Assembly: GCA_046290435.1 (NCBI GenBank)
Contig: JBKAGO010000043.1
Span: 59,679 to 123,678 of the forward strand
Length of the DNA: 64,000 bases
Reading direction: 5' to 3'
Origin: CAVQUE01 sp046290435
Lineage (GTDB): Bacteria > Actinomycetota > Acidimicrobiia > Acidimicrobiales > UBA8592
Part shown: one piece after another, positions 26,691 to 35,292 of the stretch
How positions within the stretch are numbered: position 1 is the first letter of the stretch
Layout of the letters: the number at the start of each line of letters is the position of its first letter
Made by a program: the position numbers and the translations under genes
The notes under the pieces: model-generated
What the model was told of the DNA's origin: nothing
Seen by the model: only the letters and a program-made list of their open reading frames with translations
The model's database searches: none

Positions 26691-27856
26691 GCCACGCTCC
26701 TCAAGCGGCGATGCGTGGCCTCCCTGGCCAGGCGATCGACCTCGTAGACAACATCGGCGGACTCCGCCGATGTTCCATCGAATTCGTCGAGAACGCTCCG
26801 GAGCAGGTCCGCGATGCCCAGCCAGCCGATGCGCCCGTCGAGGAAAGCCTCGACGGCGACCTCGTTGGCTGCATTCAACCACGCCGGCGCACAGCCACCG
26901 TCGCGCCCCGCGGCGTAGGCCAGCCCCAGACACGGGAACGCCTCCAGATCCGGGGGCTCGAAGTCGAGGCGCGACAGCGTGCCCCAGTCGATGCGGCCGA
27001 ACGGCGTGGCCAGGCGGTCGGGATAGGCCAAGGCGTAGCCGATGCACAGGCGCATGTCGGGCATCGACAGCTGCGCCATGGTGGACCCGTCGCTGAACTC
27101 CACCATCGAATGCACCACCGACTGCGGATGCACGACCACCTCGATGGCGTCGTAGGGAGTGCCGTAGAGCTCGTGGGCCTCGATGACCTCGAGCCCCTTG
27201 TTCATCAGCGTCGACGAATCGACCGTGATCTTCGGCCCCATGGACCACGTCGGGTGCGCCAACGCGTCGTCGACGGTGACCGCCGACAACTCCGCCCGAG
27301 TCCGGCCCCGGAACGGACCACCGCTGGCGGTGAGCACCAGCCGCTCGACCCGGTCGGGCCGACCGCTGTCGCCCAACGCCTCGTTGGACCGCAGGCACTG
27401 ATGCAGCGCGCAGTGTTCGGAGTCGACGGGCACGATCTCGGCGCCCGGCGTGCGCCTGGCCTGCTGCACCACCGGCCCCGCGGCGATGAGCGACTCCTTG
27501 TTGGCGAGCGCCAGGCGGCGCCCGGATGCGAGCGCCGCGAGGGTGACCGGCAGACCGGCGAAACCGACCACCGCGTTGACGACCGTCTCGGCGCTGCGGG
27601 CGGCATCGGCGAGGGCCTCGGGGCCGTGGTGCACGGCGACATCGGGGCCCACGGCGGCGCGCACCTGATCGGCGGCGTCGGCGGTGGCCATGACCACCAT
27701 CGACGGCGAGAACTCCCGCACCTGCTCGATCACCGGCCCGACCGACGTGCCTGCGGCGATGGCGACGACGTCGAAACGCTCGGGTTCGGTCCGGACGACG
27801 TCGAACGTCTGGGTCCCGATAGACCCTGTCGAACCCAGAACTGCCACCGACGTCAC
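26687..27856 (-). CDS. dxr: 1-deoxy-D-xylulose-5-phosphate reductoisomerase
   Basis: NADPH-dependent second enzyme of the MEP isoprenoid pathway and target of fosmidomycin. The product is 389 residues, the normal length, starting at GTG 27856 with the Rossmann motif VLGSTGSIGTQT. Substrate and metal motifs are LANKESL, VDSEHCALHQCL, LTASGGPF, WSMGPKITVDSSTLMNKGLE and LNAANE. It overlaps rseP (ATGA). Upstream is a 1.2-kb repeat-rich gap instead of a gene. Confidence 0.97.
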   Translation of the reverse strand: MTSVAVLGSTGSIGTQTFDVVRTEPERFDVVAIAAGTSVGPVIEQVREFSPSMVVMATADAADQVRAAVGPDVAVHHGPEALADAARSAETVVNAVVGFAGLPVTLAALASGRRLALANKESLIAAGPVVQQARRTPGAEIVPVDSEHCALHQCLRSNEALGDSGRPDRVERLVLTASGGPFRGRTRAELSAVTVDDALAHPTWSMGPKITVDSSTLMNKGLEVIEAHELYGTPYDAIEVVVHPQSVVHSMVEFSDGSTMAQLSMPDMRLCIGYALAYPDRLATPFGRIDWGTLSRLDFEPPDLEAFPCLGLAYAAGRDGGCAPAWLNAANEVAVEAFLDGRIGWLGIADLLRSVLDEFDGTSAESADVVYEVDRLAREATHRRLRSVA

Positions 27857-27931
27857 AAGGGGCGAGTGTAGGAGGAGCGAGTGCCGGAGCCCGGCTCATA
27901 GGGAGGGTACTCGTGGGCCGGCGCGGTCCTT

Positions 27932-28151
27932 CTGGGCCGGCTCGTCTCCGGCTCCCACGCGCCGGGATCAACCGGCTGACCGTCGTCGCACGCCCCTTCC
28001 GGGACGCACGTCGCCGGCCGGTGTCGGCGGGCTGCGCAGCAGCGGCGACACGCCGAGACGGCTCAGGGGTGCCCAAGCGACCCACCGGGGTGCCCAGCCG
28101 TCTCGGGAGCAGCGACAACGCCGACGGGTGCCGCCCAGGCTGGCCAGCCCT
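27932..28151. repeat. Dispersed stem-loop element, copy 1
   Basis: First of five copies in the window. It begins ctgggccggctcgtctccgg (hairpin gccgg-loop-ccggc), then a variable stretch of about 40 bases, then the conserved core 28004-28107 with stem gtcgccg/cggcgac enclosing two mini-hairpins and stem gagacggct/agccgtctc, then a less conserved tail ending in ccagccctg. Short frames within it are Pro/Arg-rich and are not believed to be coded. Confidence 0.85.
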
Positions 28152-28166
28152 GTACACGCGGTACTT

Positions 28167-28387
28167 CTGGGCCGGCTCGTCTCCGGCGGGCACGCGCCGG
28201 GATCCACCGGTCTCTGGTCGTCGCACGCCCCATCCAGCACGCACGTCGCCGGCCGGTGTCGGCGGGCTGCGCAGCAGCGGCGACACGCCGAGACGGCCAA
28301 GGGGTGCCCAAGCGACCCACCGGGGTGCCCAGCCGTCTCGGGGGAGGCTCGAGCGCCGACGGGTGCCGCCCTGGCTGGTCAGCCCTG
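28167..28387. repeat. Dispersed stem-loop element, copy 2
   Basis: Starts 235 bases after copy 1. The core 28239-28342 is the same length as in copy 1 (104 bases) and nearly identical, with gagacggcc in place of gagacggct in the second stem. The variable stretch before the core differs from copy 1 but resembles copy 3. Confidence 0.85.
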
Positions 28388-28460
28388 CGGTTTATGCGCG
28401 CCGCCCGGCGCCGCTGCCCGGCGGAACGGTCCGGGCCTGGTCAGCCCTGCACGCGGTCCT

Positions 28461-28680
28461 CTGGGCCGGCTCGTCTCCGGCGGCGCGCCAGCGGGGGATC
28501 CACCGGGTCTCTGGTCGGTGCACGCCCCATCCAGCACGCACGTCGCCGGCCGGTGTCGGCGGGCTGCGCAGCGGCGACACGCCGAGACGGCCAAGGGGTG
28601 CCCAAGCGACCCACCGGGGTGCCCAGCCGTCTCGGGGGAGGCTCGAGCGCCGACGGGTGCCGCCCAGGCTAGCCAGCCCT
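28461..28680. repeat. Dispersed stem-loop element, copy 3
   Basis: Starts 294 bases after copy 2, because a roughly 60-base GC-rich insert (28388-28450) is added between them. The core 28536-28636 lacks three bases in the agc run of the first domain. The flanking tail after the core matches copy 2 almost exactly, so copies 2 and 3 look like a recent duplication. Confidence 0.85.
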
Positions 28681-29034
28681 CGAGCGCCGACCTGTCCACG
28701 GCCGCCGCGGCCCGGCTGGGCCCTCCCATGGCCGTCGCGGCCGACCAGGAACTCCAAGACCACGGAAGCCTGGGGGCCGCCAGCGAGGGGGGTCTGGGGG
28801 GACGGCCTCCGGCGGTCCCCCCAGCGTCTGCCGAGCTCGCCAGCGGCGGCTTGCCGTCGCTGCCGGAGATGGAGCCTCGGTCGGCAGACAAGAGACAGCG
28901 CGGCGTCAGCCGCTCGAATCAAACTCGGGTGAACGGAGCGAGCGAAGCGAGAGAGTGAACCCGAAGCCCGCGGCGCCAGCCGCACCCGACTCGCCCGAAC
29001 GGAGCGAGCGAAGCGACGCGAGTGAGGGCGAAAC
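28681..29034. other. Gene-free GC-rich stretch with a direct repeat, before cdsA end
   Basis: No believable gene. Contents: a module ccgcggcccggctgggccct at about 28705 that resembles the 29-bp units at 63713-63850; a stem ggggggacggcctccggcgg/cccccc around 28795-28823; and a 20-base direct repeat gaacggagcgagcgaagcga at 28931-28950 and 28997-29016, next to the cdsA stop. In many actinobacteria rlmN lies between cdsA and dxr; no trace of it is seen. Confidence 0.7.
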
Positions 29035-30210
29035 CTACGCCAGGATCCGCACCATGTAATACACGGTGGGGAGGACGAAGAGGAGGGCGTCGAAGCGGTC
29101 GAGGAGGCCGCCGTGGCCGGGGAGGATGGTGCCCATGTCCTTGACCTTGAGGTCGCGCTTCATCAGCGATTCGGCGAGGTCGCCGATGGGGGCGACGATT
29201 GCCACGGCGATACCCACGAGGAGGGTGTCGAAGGTGCCGAAGATGTCGCCGCCGAAGGGTTCGATGCCGATGATGGCGATGCCCAGGGCGACCACGACGG
29301 TGGCGACCATGCCGCCGATCAGGCCTTCGACGGTCTTGTTGGGGCTGGTCTCGGTCAGCGGTGAGCGGCCCATGGCCCGCCCGACGAAGTAGCCGCCGAC
29401 GTCGTACGCGACCGCCAGCAGGATCGCCGTGAGCAGGAGTCCGATGCCATCGGGTGTGTCGAGGAGGAGCGCGGCGAACGATCCGAGCACCCCGATGTAG
29501 ACGACGCCGAGGAACGTGATGCCGAGGTTCGGGACGGGGCGTTCCTCCTGGACGCCGACGAGATACCAGAGCACGCCGAACAACATCGTCAAGAAGAGCA
29601 CGACCCCGATGCCCGACTCGCCACGCCAGTACACGCTGAGAGGCAGGGCGACGACGGCGGTGAGCCCGAGCAGGGTCACGGGCTGGTAGCCGACCCGGCG
29701 GAGCGTGACGTAGAACTCCGAAGCGGCGACACCGAGGATGGCGGCGATGAGCAGCAACGTGACGGCCTTGCCGATGAGCAAGCACAAGATGGCGACTGCG
29801 GCCAGCGCGGCGGCGGTGCCGACGCGTTGGGCCAGGTCGGCGGGCTGGGAGCGGGTGGTGGTGGTCCGTGCCGCACGTGGGGATTGGGGGGCTTCACGGC
29901 CGCGGCTGGGGGGTGGGGCCCCTGCGCTGTCGTAGCCGAAGAAGTCGTCCTCGGCGGCGTTACCGATGAGGGGGATCTCCGACTGTGACTGCGGCGTCAG
30001 CGGGGTGACCGGTGCCGGCTCGTCGAGGTCGTCGCGCCAACGGGGACCGCTGTTGCTGAGCGAGGACCAGGCGGCCAGCTCGTCGTCGGCGTCGTCGACG
30101 AGGGGGATCTGTCCGGTTCCGGGTTCAGTCCAGTGCGGCAGGCCGGGATCGTCGTCGTCGGGCCGCAGGATCCGCATGCCCTCTCGTTCGTCTTCAGGCT
30201 CGTTGTCCAC
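29035..30210 (-). CDS. cdsA: Phosphatidate cytidylyltransferase
   Basis: Membrane enzyme making CDP-diacylglycerol from phosphatidic acid and CTP, the branch point for phospholipids. The product is 391 residues. The first 110 or so are soluble and acidic (MRILRPDDDDPGLP, DDADDELAAW), longer than usual; then eight or so membrane helices and the family signature SLMKRDLKVKDMGTILPGHG followed by GLLDRFD. I chose GTG 30210 because GGAGG lies eight bases upstream; a TTG at 30255 would include that site. It follows frr, the usual order. Confidence 0.94.
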   Translation of the reverse strand: MDNEPEDEREGMRILRPDDDDPGLPHWTEPGTGQIPLVDDADDELAAWSSLSNSGPRWRDDLDEPAPVTPLTPQSQSEIPLIGNAAEDDFFGYDSAGAPPPSRGREAPQSPRAARTTTTRSQPADLAQRVGTAAALAAVAILCLLIGKAVTLLLIAAILGVAASEFYVTLRRVGYQPVTLLGLTAVVALPLSVYWRGESGIGVVLFLTMLFGVLWYLVGVQEERPVPNLGITFLGVVYIGVLGSFAALLLDTPDGIGLLLTAILLAVAYDVGGYFVGRAMGRSPLTETSPNKTVEGLIGGMVATVVVALGIAIIGIEPFGGDIFGTFDTLLVGIAVAIVAPIGDLAESLMKRDLKVKDMGTILPGHGGLLDRFDALLFVLPTVYYMVRILA

Positions 30211-30331
30211 TTCGAGGACCTCCGGATTCTTGCGCCGCCGTGCCGGTGGGCACAAGTACGGGTCTGGGTCGGTGTGTGTCCGGGTGTGAGGGTCGGCACC
30301 AGATCCGGACCGCCCCCGGATCGCCGAAGCC

Positions 30332-30901
30332 TCAGACCTCCAACAGTTCTTGTTCCTTCTGGGCCAGGACGGCGTTGATGTCGGCTTCGGTTTGCTGGGT
30401 GAGCGCGTCGAGCTGCTTTTCGGCGCGGACGACGTCGTCTTCGGACACCTCGCCGTCCTTGCCGAGCTGTTCGAGGTCCTGGCGGGCGCTGCGGCGTGTG
30501 TTGCGCACGGCGACCTTGGCGTCCTCGGCCATCCCCTTGACGATCTTGACGAACTCCTTGCGGCGCTCCTCGGTGAGCGGCGGGAAGTTCAGCCGCAGCA
30601 CGACACCGTCGTTGCTGGGCGACAGCCCGAGGTCGGCGAGCTGGATGGCGCGCTCGATGGCATCCATCGAACCCTTGTCGAAGGGCGAGATGACCAGCAG
30701 CTGCGCCTCGGGGACCGAGAAGCTGGCGAGTTGTTGCAGCGGGACCTCGCTGCCGTAGTACTCGACCGGGATCCGTTCGACCAGCTTGGGACTGGGCCGG
30801 CCGGTGCGGATCGTGGCGAACTCCTGGCGAGCGTGGGCCACCGCCTTCGCCATGGACTCGGCGGCGTCGCTGAGGATGACCTCGATCAGCTCGTCACTCA
30901 C
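30332..30901 (-). CDS. frr: Ribosome recycling factor
   Basis: With EF-G it splits post-termination ribosomes. The product is 189 residues, the normal size, with RTGRPSPKLVERIPVEYYGS, PFDKGSMDAIERAIQLADLG and NFPPLTEERRKEFVKI. It starts at GTG 30901 (VSDELIEV), with GAGGAG upstream. It lies 37 bases after pyrH in the rpsB-tsf-pyrH-frr series. Confidence 0.97.
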   Translation of the reverse strand: MSDELIEVILSDAAESMAKAVAHARQEFATIRTGRPSPKLVERIPVEYYGSEVPLQQLASFSVPEAQLLVISPFDKGSMDAIERAIQLADLGLSPSNDGVVLRLNFPPLTEERRKEFVKIVKGMAEDAKVAVRNTRRSARQDLEQLGKDGEVSEDDVVRAEKQLDALTQQTEADINAVLAQKEQELLEV

Positions 30902-30938
30902 GTTCGCTCCTCGCTGGTCGTCGCTGGGGACGGTGGTC

Positions 30939-31688
30939 TCAGTGGACCAGGGTACCGATGGCCGCACCGCCGAGGATGGACCCGACGTTGCCGTCGCCCA
31001 TGAGATCGAAGACGACGATGGGCAGAGCATTGTCCATGCACAAGGTGATGGCCGTCGAATCCATGACCTTGAGGCCCCGGTTGAGCACCTCGATGTAGGT
31101 GACCTCCGACAGCAGCTCGGCGTCGGGATCGAGCTTGGGGTCGGCGGTGTAGACACCGGCAACGCCGGAGTGGGTGCCCTTGAGCACCGCACCTGCCTCG
31201 ATCTCGACGGCGCGTAGCGCGGCAGTGGTGTCGGTGGTGAAGAAGGGGTTCCCGGTGCCGCCCGCGAAGATGACGATGCGGCCCTTCTCGAGGTGACGCA
31301 CCGCACGACGCCGGATGTAGGGCTCGGCGACCTGGGACATGTGGATGGCGCTCTGCACCCGCGTCGGCTGGCCGAGCTGTTCGAGGGTGTCCTGGAGCGC
31401 CAACGCGTTGATCGCTGTCGCGAGCATGCCCATGTAGTCGGCCTGGGCGCGGTCCATGCCCGCACCTGCGCCCGACATTCCACGCCAGATGTTGCCGCCG
31501 CCGACCACGACGGCCAATTCGACGTCGTACTCCTCGCGCACCGACACGATCTGCTGGGCCACCTGGCGGACGACCGCACCATCGATGCCGTACGGGGCAT
31601 CGCCGGCGAAGGCCTCTCCCGAGAGCTTCAGCACCACCCGCTTCCAACGAGATGGCGTCGATCCCGCGCCGGAGGTCCGCTCGGTCAT
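30939..31688 (-). CDS. pyrH: UMP kinase
   Basis: Amino-acid-kinase-fold enzyme making UDP from UMP, the entry to pyrimidine nucleotides. The product is 249 residues: VVLKLSGEAFAG, VVGGGNIWRG, FAGGTGNPFFTTDTTAALRA and GVYTADPK. The ATG at 31688 has AAAGGGG upstream and gives a short disordered head (MTERTSGAGSTPSRW). The frame is open to 31922 but the added part is the antisense phase of tsf. Confidence 0.97.
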   Translation of the reverse strand: MTERTSGAGSTPSRWKRVVLKLSGEAFAGDAPYGIDGAVVRQVAQQIVSVREEYDVELAVVVGGGNIWRGMSGAGAGMDRAQADYMGMLATAINALALQDTLEQLGQPTRVQSAIHMSQVAEPYIRRRAVRHLEKGRIVIFAGGTGNPFFTTDTTAALRAVEIEAGAVLKGTHSGVAGVYTADPKLDPDAELLSEVTYIEVLNRGLKVMDSTAITLCMDNALPIVVFDLMGDGNVGSILGGAAIGTLVH

Positions 31689-31737
31689 GGTGCCCCTTTC
31701 GGCCGTGCCGGTCCGCGAGGACCGCTCCGGCATGTGG

Positions 31738-32538
31738 TCAGTCGCCGATGTACGCCTGGACGAATCGGACGATGGTGCCCGATCCGATGCGCTCGGCCAC
31801 GGTCTGCTTCTCGCCGAAGACGCCTTGTTCGAGCAACACCCGCTCGGACAACCACTTGTTGACGCGACCGTCGACGATCTTGTCCCATGCGGCCTCGGGC
31901 TTACCCTCGGCCTTGGTGACACCGAGCGCCGATTCGCGCTCGGCCTCGATGGCTGCGGGGTCGACCTCGTCGCGGGTCAGTGCGCTCGGCTTGGCGAACG
32001 CGATGTGCAACGCGATCTCGTGGACGGTCGCAGCGTCGACGCCGCTTGCTTCGATGATGACGCCGTTGAGGCCACGCCCGTCGGTGTCGCTGTGCAGGTA
32101 CGCATCGAGCTCGTTGCCCTCGGCAGCCTCGACGAGCGCGACCGTGCCGAGCGTGATGTTCTCCTTCTTGGCGATGCGCATGTCGTCGATGACGTCGGCC
32201 TTCGCAGCGACGGCGTCGGGGCCACCGGCCAGGACGAGCTCGGCGAGCTCGTTGGTGAGGCTGACGAAGTCGGCGGCCTTGGCGCTGAAGTCGGTCTCGG
32301 CCTTGAGCTCGACGAGCGCCGCACGCGAACCGTCGCGGGCGATGGCGATGGCGCCGTCGCTGCTCTCGCGGTCGCTGCGGCTGTCGGCCTTGGCGAGACC
32401 CTTTTCTCGCAGGGCCTGCAGGGCGGCATCGAAATCGCCGGCGGCGGCTTCGAGAGCCTTCTTCGCGTCCATCATGCCGGCACCGCTGGCCTGGCGGAGA
32501 CGCTGGACGTCTTTGGCGGTGAAGTCGGCCACCGTCAT
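31738..32538 (-). CDS. tsf: Elongation factor Ts
   Basis: Guanine-nucleotide exchange factor for EF-Tu. The product is 266 residues with the N-terminal UBA-like motif VQRLRQASGAGMMDAKKALE, ALVELKAETDFSAKAADFV and the C-terminal VLLEQGVFGE. The ATG at 32538 has CAGGAG upstream and overlaps the rpsB TGA (ATGA), so the two are coupled. Confidence 0.97.
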   Translation of the reverse strand: MTVADFTAKDVQRLRQASGAGMMDAKKALEAAAGDFDAALQALREKGLAKADSRSDRESSDGAIAIARDGSRAALVELKAETDFSAKAADFVSLTNELAELVLAGGPDAVAAKADVIDDMRIAKKENITLGTVALVEAAEGNELDAYLHSDTDGRGLNGVIIEASGVDAATVHEIALHIAFAKPSALTRDEVDPAAIEAERESALGVTKAEGKPEAAWDKIVDGRVNKWLSERVLLEQGVFGEKQTVAERIGSGTIVRFVQAYIGD

Positions 32539-33494
32539 GCTCCTGTGGGTTCGCCGGCACCAGCGGTGCCGGAATCGGCGGGGGTCGGGGGTGCGTCGTC
32601 GGCGGCGGGCGGGCCACGGTGGGCTCGCCGTCGCTCTTCGGGCATGCCCGACGGTGTGGCTTCGGAGGACTGCGCCAGCGTGGCGGCGATGCGCGCTTCG
32701 CGCTCGGCGGCGGCGGCAGCAGCAGCGGCGCGGGCCTGCTCCTGCTGAGCGGCCACCTCGGCCTCTTCGGCGGCGCTGCGTTCCATCGTGGCCTCGTTGC
32801 GCTTGGAGGCGATGAGGCGGCCTTCCTCGACAGCCTCGCAGATCACCCGGCACATCAGGTCGCCCGAGCGGATGGCGTCGTCGTTGCCGGGGATGACGTA
32901 GCGGATGATGTCGGGATCGCAGTTGGTGTCGACCACGGCGATGGTGGCCATGCCGAGCTTGTTGGCCTCGGTGACGGCGATGTGTTCCTTCTTGGTGTCG
33001 AGCACGAACACGGCCTGGGGCAGGCGTTCCATGTTGCGGATACCGCCGAGGTTGCGCTCGAGCTTCTCGAGCTCGCGGCTGAGCAGCAGCGCTTCCTTCT
33101 TGGGCATGGCCTCGAACTCACCGGAGTCGCGCATGCGCTGGTACTCCTTCATCTTCGAGACGCGCTTGGAGATGGTCTCGTAGTTGGTGAGCATGCCGCC
33201 GAGCCAGCGCTGGTTGACGTAGGGCTGGCCGCAGCGCTCGGCGTAGGACTGGACGCTGTCCTGGGCCTGCTTCTTGGTGCCGACGAACAGGACCTGGCCA
33301 TCGTTGGCGACGGTGTCGCGGACGAAGGTGTAGGCCGTGACGATCCGGTCGAGGGTCTGCTGCAGGTCGATCAGATAGATGCCGTTGCGCTCGCCATAGA
33401 TGAAGCGCTGCATCTTGGGGTTCCACCGGCGGGTCTGATGACCGAAGTGGACGCCTGCTTCGAGCAGCTGGCGCATGGTGACGACGGGTGCCAT
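32535..33494 (-). CDS. rpsB: 30S ribosomal protein S2
   Basis: Component of the 30S head-body junction, needed for binding S1 and mRNA. The product is 319 residues. Motifs are MRQLLEAGVHFGHQTRRWNP, GTKKQAQDSVQ and QRWLGGMLTNYETI. The last 80 or so residues are an Ala/Glu/Gln-rich coil and a Pro-rich tail, as in many actinobacterial S2 proteins. The ATG at 33494 has GGAGGAG upstream. Start of the rpsB-tsf-pyrH-frr series. Confidence 0.97.
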   Translation of the reverse strand: MAPVVTMRQLLEAGVHFGHQTRRWNPKMQRFIYGERNGIYLIDLQQTLDRIVTAYTFVRDTVANDGQVLFVGTKKQAQDSVQSYAERCGQPYVNQRWLGGMLTNYETISKRVSKMKEYQRMRDSGEFEAMPKKEALLLSRELEKLERNLGGIRNMERLPQAVFVLDTKKEHIAVTEANKLGMATIAVVDTNCDPDIIRYVIPGNDDAIRSGDLMCRVICEAVEEGRLIASKRNEATMERSAAEEAEVAAQQEQARAAAAAAAAEREARIAATLAQSSEATPSGMPEERRRAHRGPPAADDAPPTPADSGTAGAGEPTGA

Positions 33495-33582
33495 TGGTTT
33501 CTCCTCCCCGACGGTTCTGCGAAGCCCGGACCGTGCACCGCTGACGCGGCGACCGTGGGGATGGTCCGGGTGATCTTGGGTG

Positions 33583-34443
33583 TCATGGTCCGACAGCTGG
33601 TTGCTGTGAGCCGCCGGCGAGTGTATCCGTCGCGTGGCCCGACCACCCCCGCGCGGCGCCGGCGCCGCGGGCGATGACCATCTCGACCGAGGCCAACCAG
33701 CGACCCAGCGCCATTGCCGGCGAAGCGGTCGCCATCGGTGGCGTGATCGCACTGCGTGGCGGAATCATCGCCTGGTGGTCGACACCGGGGCCCGACGGGA
33801 TCCCGGCGGAGCCGCGAGCCCGCTCGACTGCTGCTCGCTCGGCGGCCGGGATCAGCCGCAGGCCGTCGCCGGAGGGGGCGGCACCGCCGGGCGTGCCCGG
33901 CGTCGGGGCGGTGAAGAGCTCGCCGGGATTGCGGTACTCCTGCCCGACTCGCACGCCGAAGTGCAGCCGCTCGCCGCTGGTGGCGATGGGTTCGCCCGCC
34001 GAGACCGCGTCGCCGACCGCGACGCTGATCGTCGCGACGTGGGAGTAGGTCGTGCGGCGCCCGTCGGGGTGCTGGATCGACACGTAGTCGGAGCCACCGA
34101 TCGGTCCGGCGAACACCACGACACCGCCGCCGGCGGCCACGACCACCGTGCCCGGCTCGGTGAGGTACTCCCAGCCCCGGTTGCCGGGCGCACCGATGTG
34201 CGCCGGCGGCCGGTACCCGTCGACGACGGGCGCTGCGACGGGTTCGACCCACACCCCGGTCTGCGCCGCCGCAGGGACCGCCGCCGGCACCAGCGCTGCG
34301 GTGCTCAGCGCCATCGCCAGCCCGAGCAGCGCCACCCAGGCTGCGGGGTACCGCCGGCCCGGTGGCCGACGAGCGGCGGAGACGGGGGCGAGCAACGGGG
34401 CCGGGCAATGGCGACCTCGGGCGCGGATACGGCAGGTGATCAT
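33583..34443 (-). CDS. LytM/M23-fold exported protein, probably not catalytic
   Basis: A 286-residue exported protein with a membrane/signal segment at about 34-60 (AAWVALLGLAMALSTAALVP) and an M23 (LytM) beta fold: PGTVVVAAGGGVVVFAG, VSIQHPDGRRTTYSHV and LHFGVRVG. The zinc ligands of active members are changed: the HxxxD motif reads NRGWE (Asn88, Glu92) and the HxH motif reads RLH (Arg159, His161). Such degenerate LytM proteins often activate amidases. The C-terminal third is Ala/Pro-rich. M23 genes commonly precede rpsB in actinobacteria. Confidence 0.85.
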   Translation of the reverse strand: MITCRIRARGRHCPAPLLAPVSAARRPPGRRYPAAWVALLGLAMALSTAALVPAAVPAAAQTGVWVEPVAAPVVDGYRPPAHIGAPGNRGWEYLTEPGTVVVAAGGGVVVFAGPIGGSDYVSIQHPDGRRTTYSHVATISVAVGDAVSAGEPIATSGERLHFGVRVGQEYRNPGELFTAPTPGTPGGAAPSGDGLRLIPAAERAAVERARGSAGIPSGPGVDHQAMIPPRSAITPPMATASPAMALGRWLASVEMVIARGAGAARGWSGHATDTLAGGSQQPAVGP

Positions 34444-34524
34444 CGGACTTCCCTTTTCGCACGGTGGAGTTTCGGAGGGGGAAGTCCGGGCGGCCCGCAG
34501 GCCGTGAGGGCGAGACGCCGGGCG

Positions 34525-35292
34525 TCAGGTCTCGCGCGTGGCGGCGAGGAGCCGAGAACGCAACTGCAGCACGGCCTTGCCGTGGATCTGGCAGACCCGG
34601 CTCTCGCTGACGCCGAGGATCGTGCCGATCTCGGCGAGGGTCATCGACTCGTAGTAGTACAGGCCGAGCACGGTGCGTTCGCGTTCGGGCAGTGCAAGGA
34701 TCGACGCACCGAGGATGCGGCGGATCTCGCTGGCCTCGACCTGGGCGCCGGGACCGAGCTGGTCGTCGGCCACGGTGTCGACCACCGACATGCCCTCGGA
34801 TGCGCCGCCGTTGACCATCTCGTCGAGGCCGAGGATGCCGCCGCGTGCGACCTGCCCGAGCGTCGCTCGGAGCTCGTCGAGCTCCATGTCGCAGTGCTCG
34901 GCCAGTTCCTCCTCGGTGGGGCTGCGGCCGTGCATGCCCTCGTAGGAGGCCATCGCGCTCTCGATACGGCGGCTCTTGGCGCGCACCGAGCGCGGCACCC
35001 AGTCCATCGAGCGCAGCTCGTCGAGGATCGCGCCCCGCACACGCGGGATGGCGAAGGTCTCGAACTTGAAACCCCGCTCGACGTCGAAGCGGTCGATGGC
35101 GTCGATGAGGCCGAACATGCCGTAACTGACCAGGTCGCCCTGGTCGACGGTGTTGGGCAGCCCCGTGGCGACGCGGGATGCCACGTACTTGACGACCGAT
35201 GCGTAGTGGATGACCAGCTGGTCGTGGAGCTTCTTGTCGTGCGTGCGCGCATAAGCCCGCCACAGCTCGGTGATGTCGTGATCGATGCTCAT
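34525..35292 (-). CDS. FliA/WhiG family RNA polymerase sigma factor
   Basis: Sigma-28-type sigma factor; the WhiG branch controls sporulation in Streptomyces, FliA motility elsewhere. The product is 255 residues with region 2 (YVASRVATGLPNTVDQGDLV, YGMFGLIDAIDRFD, FETFAIPRVRGAILDELRS), region 3 and region 4 (LGLYYYESMTLAEIGTILGV plus SESRVCQIH). The ATG at 35292 overlaps the TGA of the recombinase gene (ATGA). No flagellar or anti-sigma genes are in view, so its regulon is unknown. Confidence 0.93.
   Translation of the reverse strand: MSIDHDITELWRAYARTHDKKLHDQLVIHYASVVKYVASRVATGLPNTVDQGDLVSYGMFGLIDAIDRFDVERGFKFETFAIPRVRGAILDELRSMDWVPRSVRAKSRRIESAMASYEGMHGRSPTEEELAEHCDMELDELRATLGQVARGGILGLDEMVNGGASEGMSVVDTVADDQLGPGAQVEASEIRRILGASILALPERERTVLGLYYYESMTLAEIGTILGVSESRVCQIHGKAVLQLRSRLLAATRET

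Noticed and set aside
27913..28932. Several long overlapping frames in the repeat gap
   Set aside because: They are Pro/Arg/Ala/Gly-rich, repeat with the DNA units, exist on both strands and have no ribosome sites; explained by GC-rich repeats.
30211..30255. TTG 30255 as cdsA start
   Set aside because: It would place the good GGAGG site inside the coding region; GTG 30210 is correctly spaced from it.
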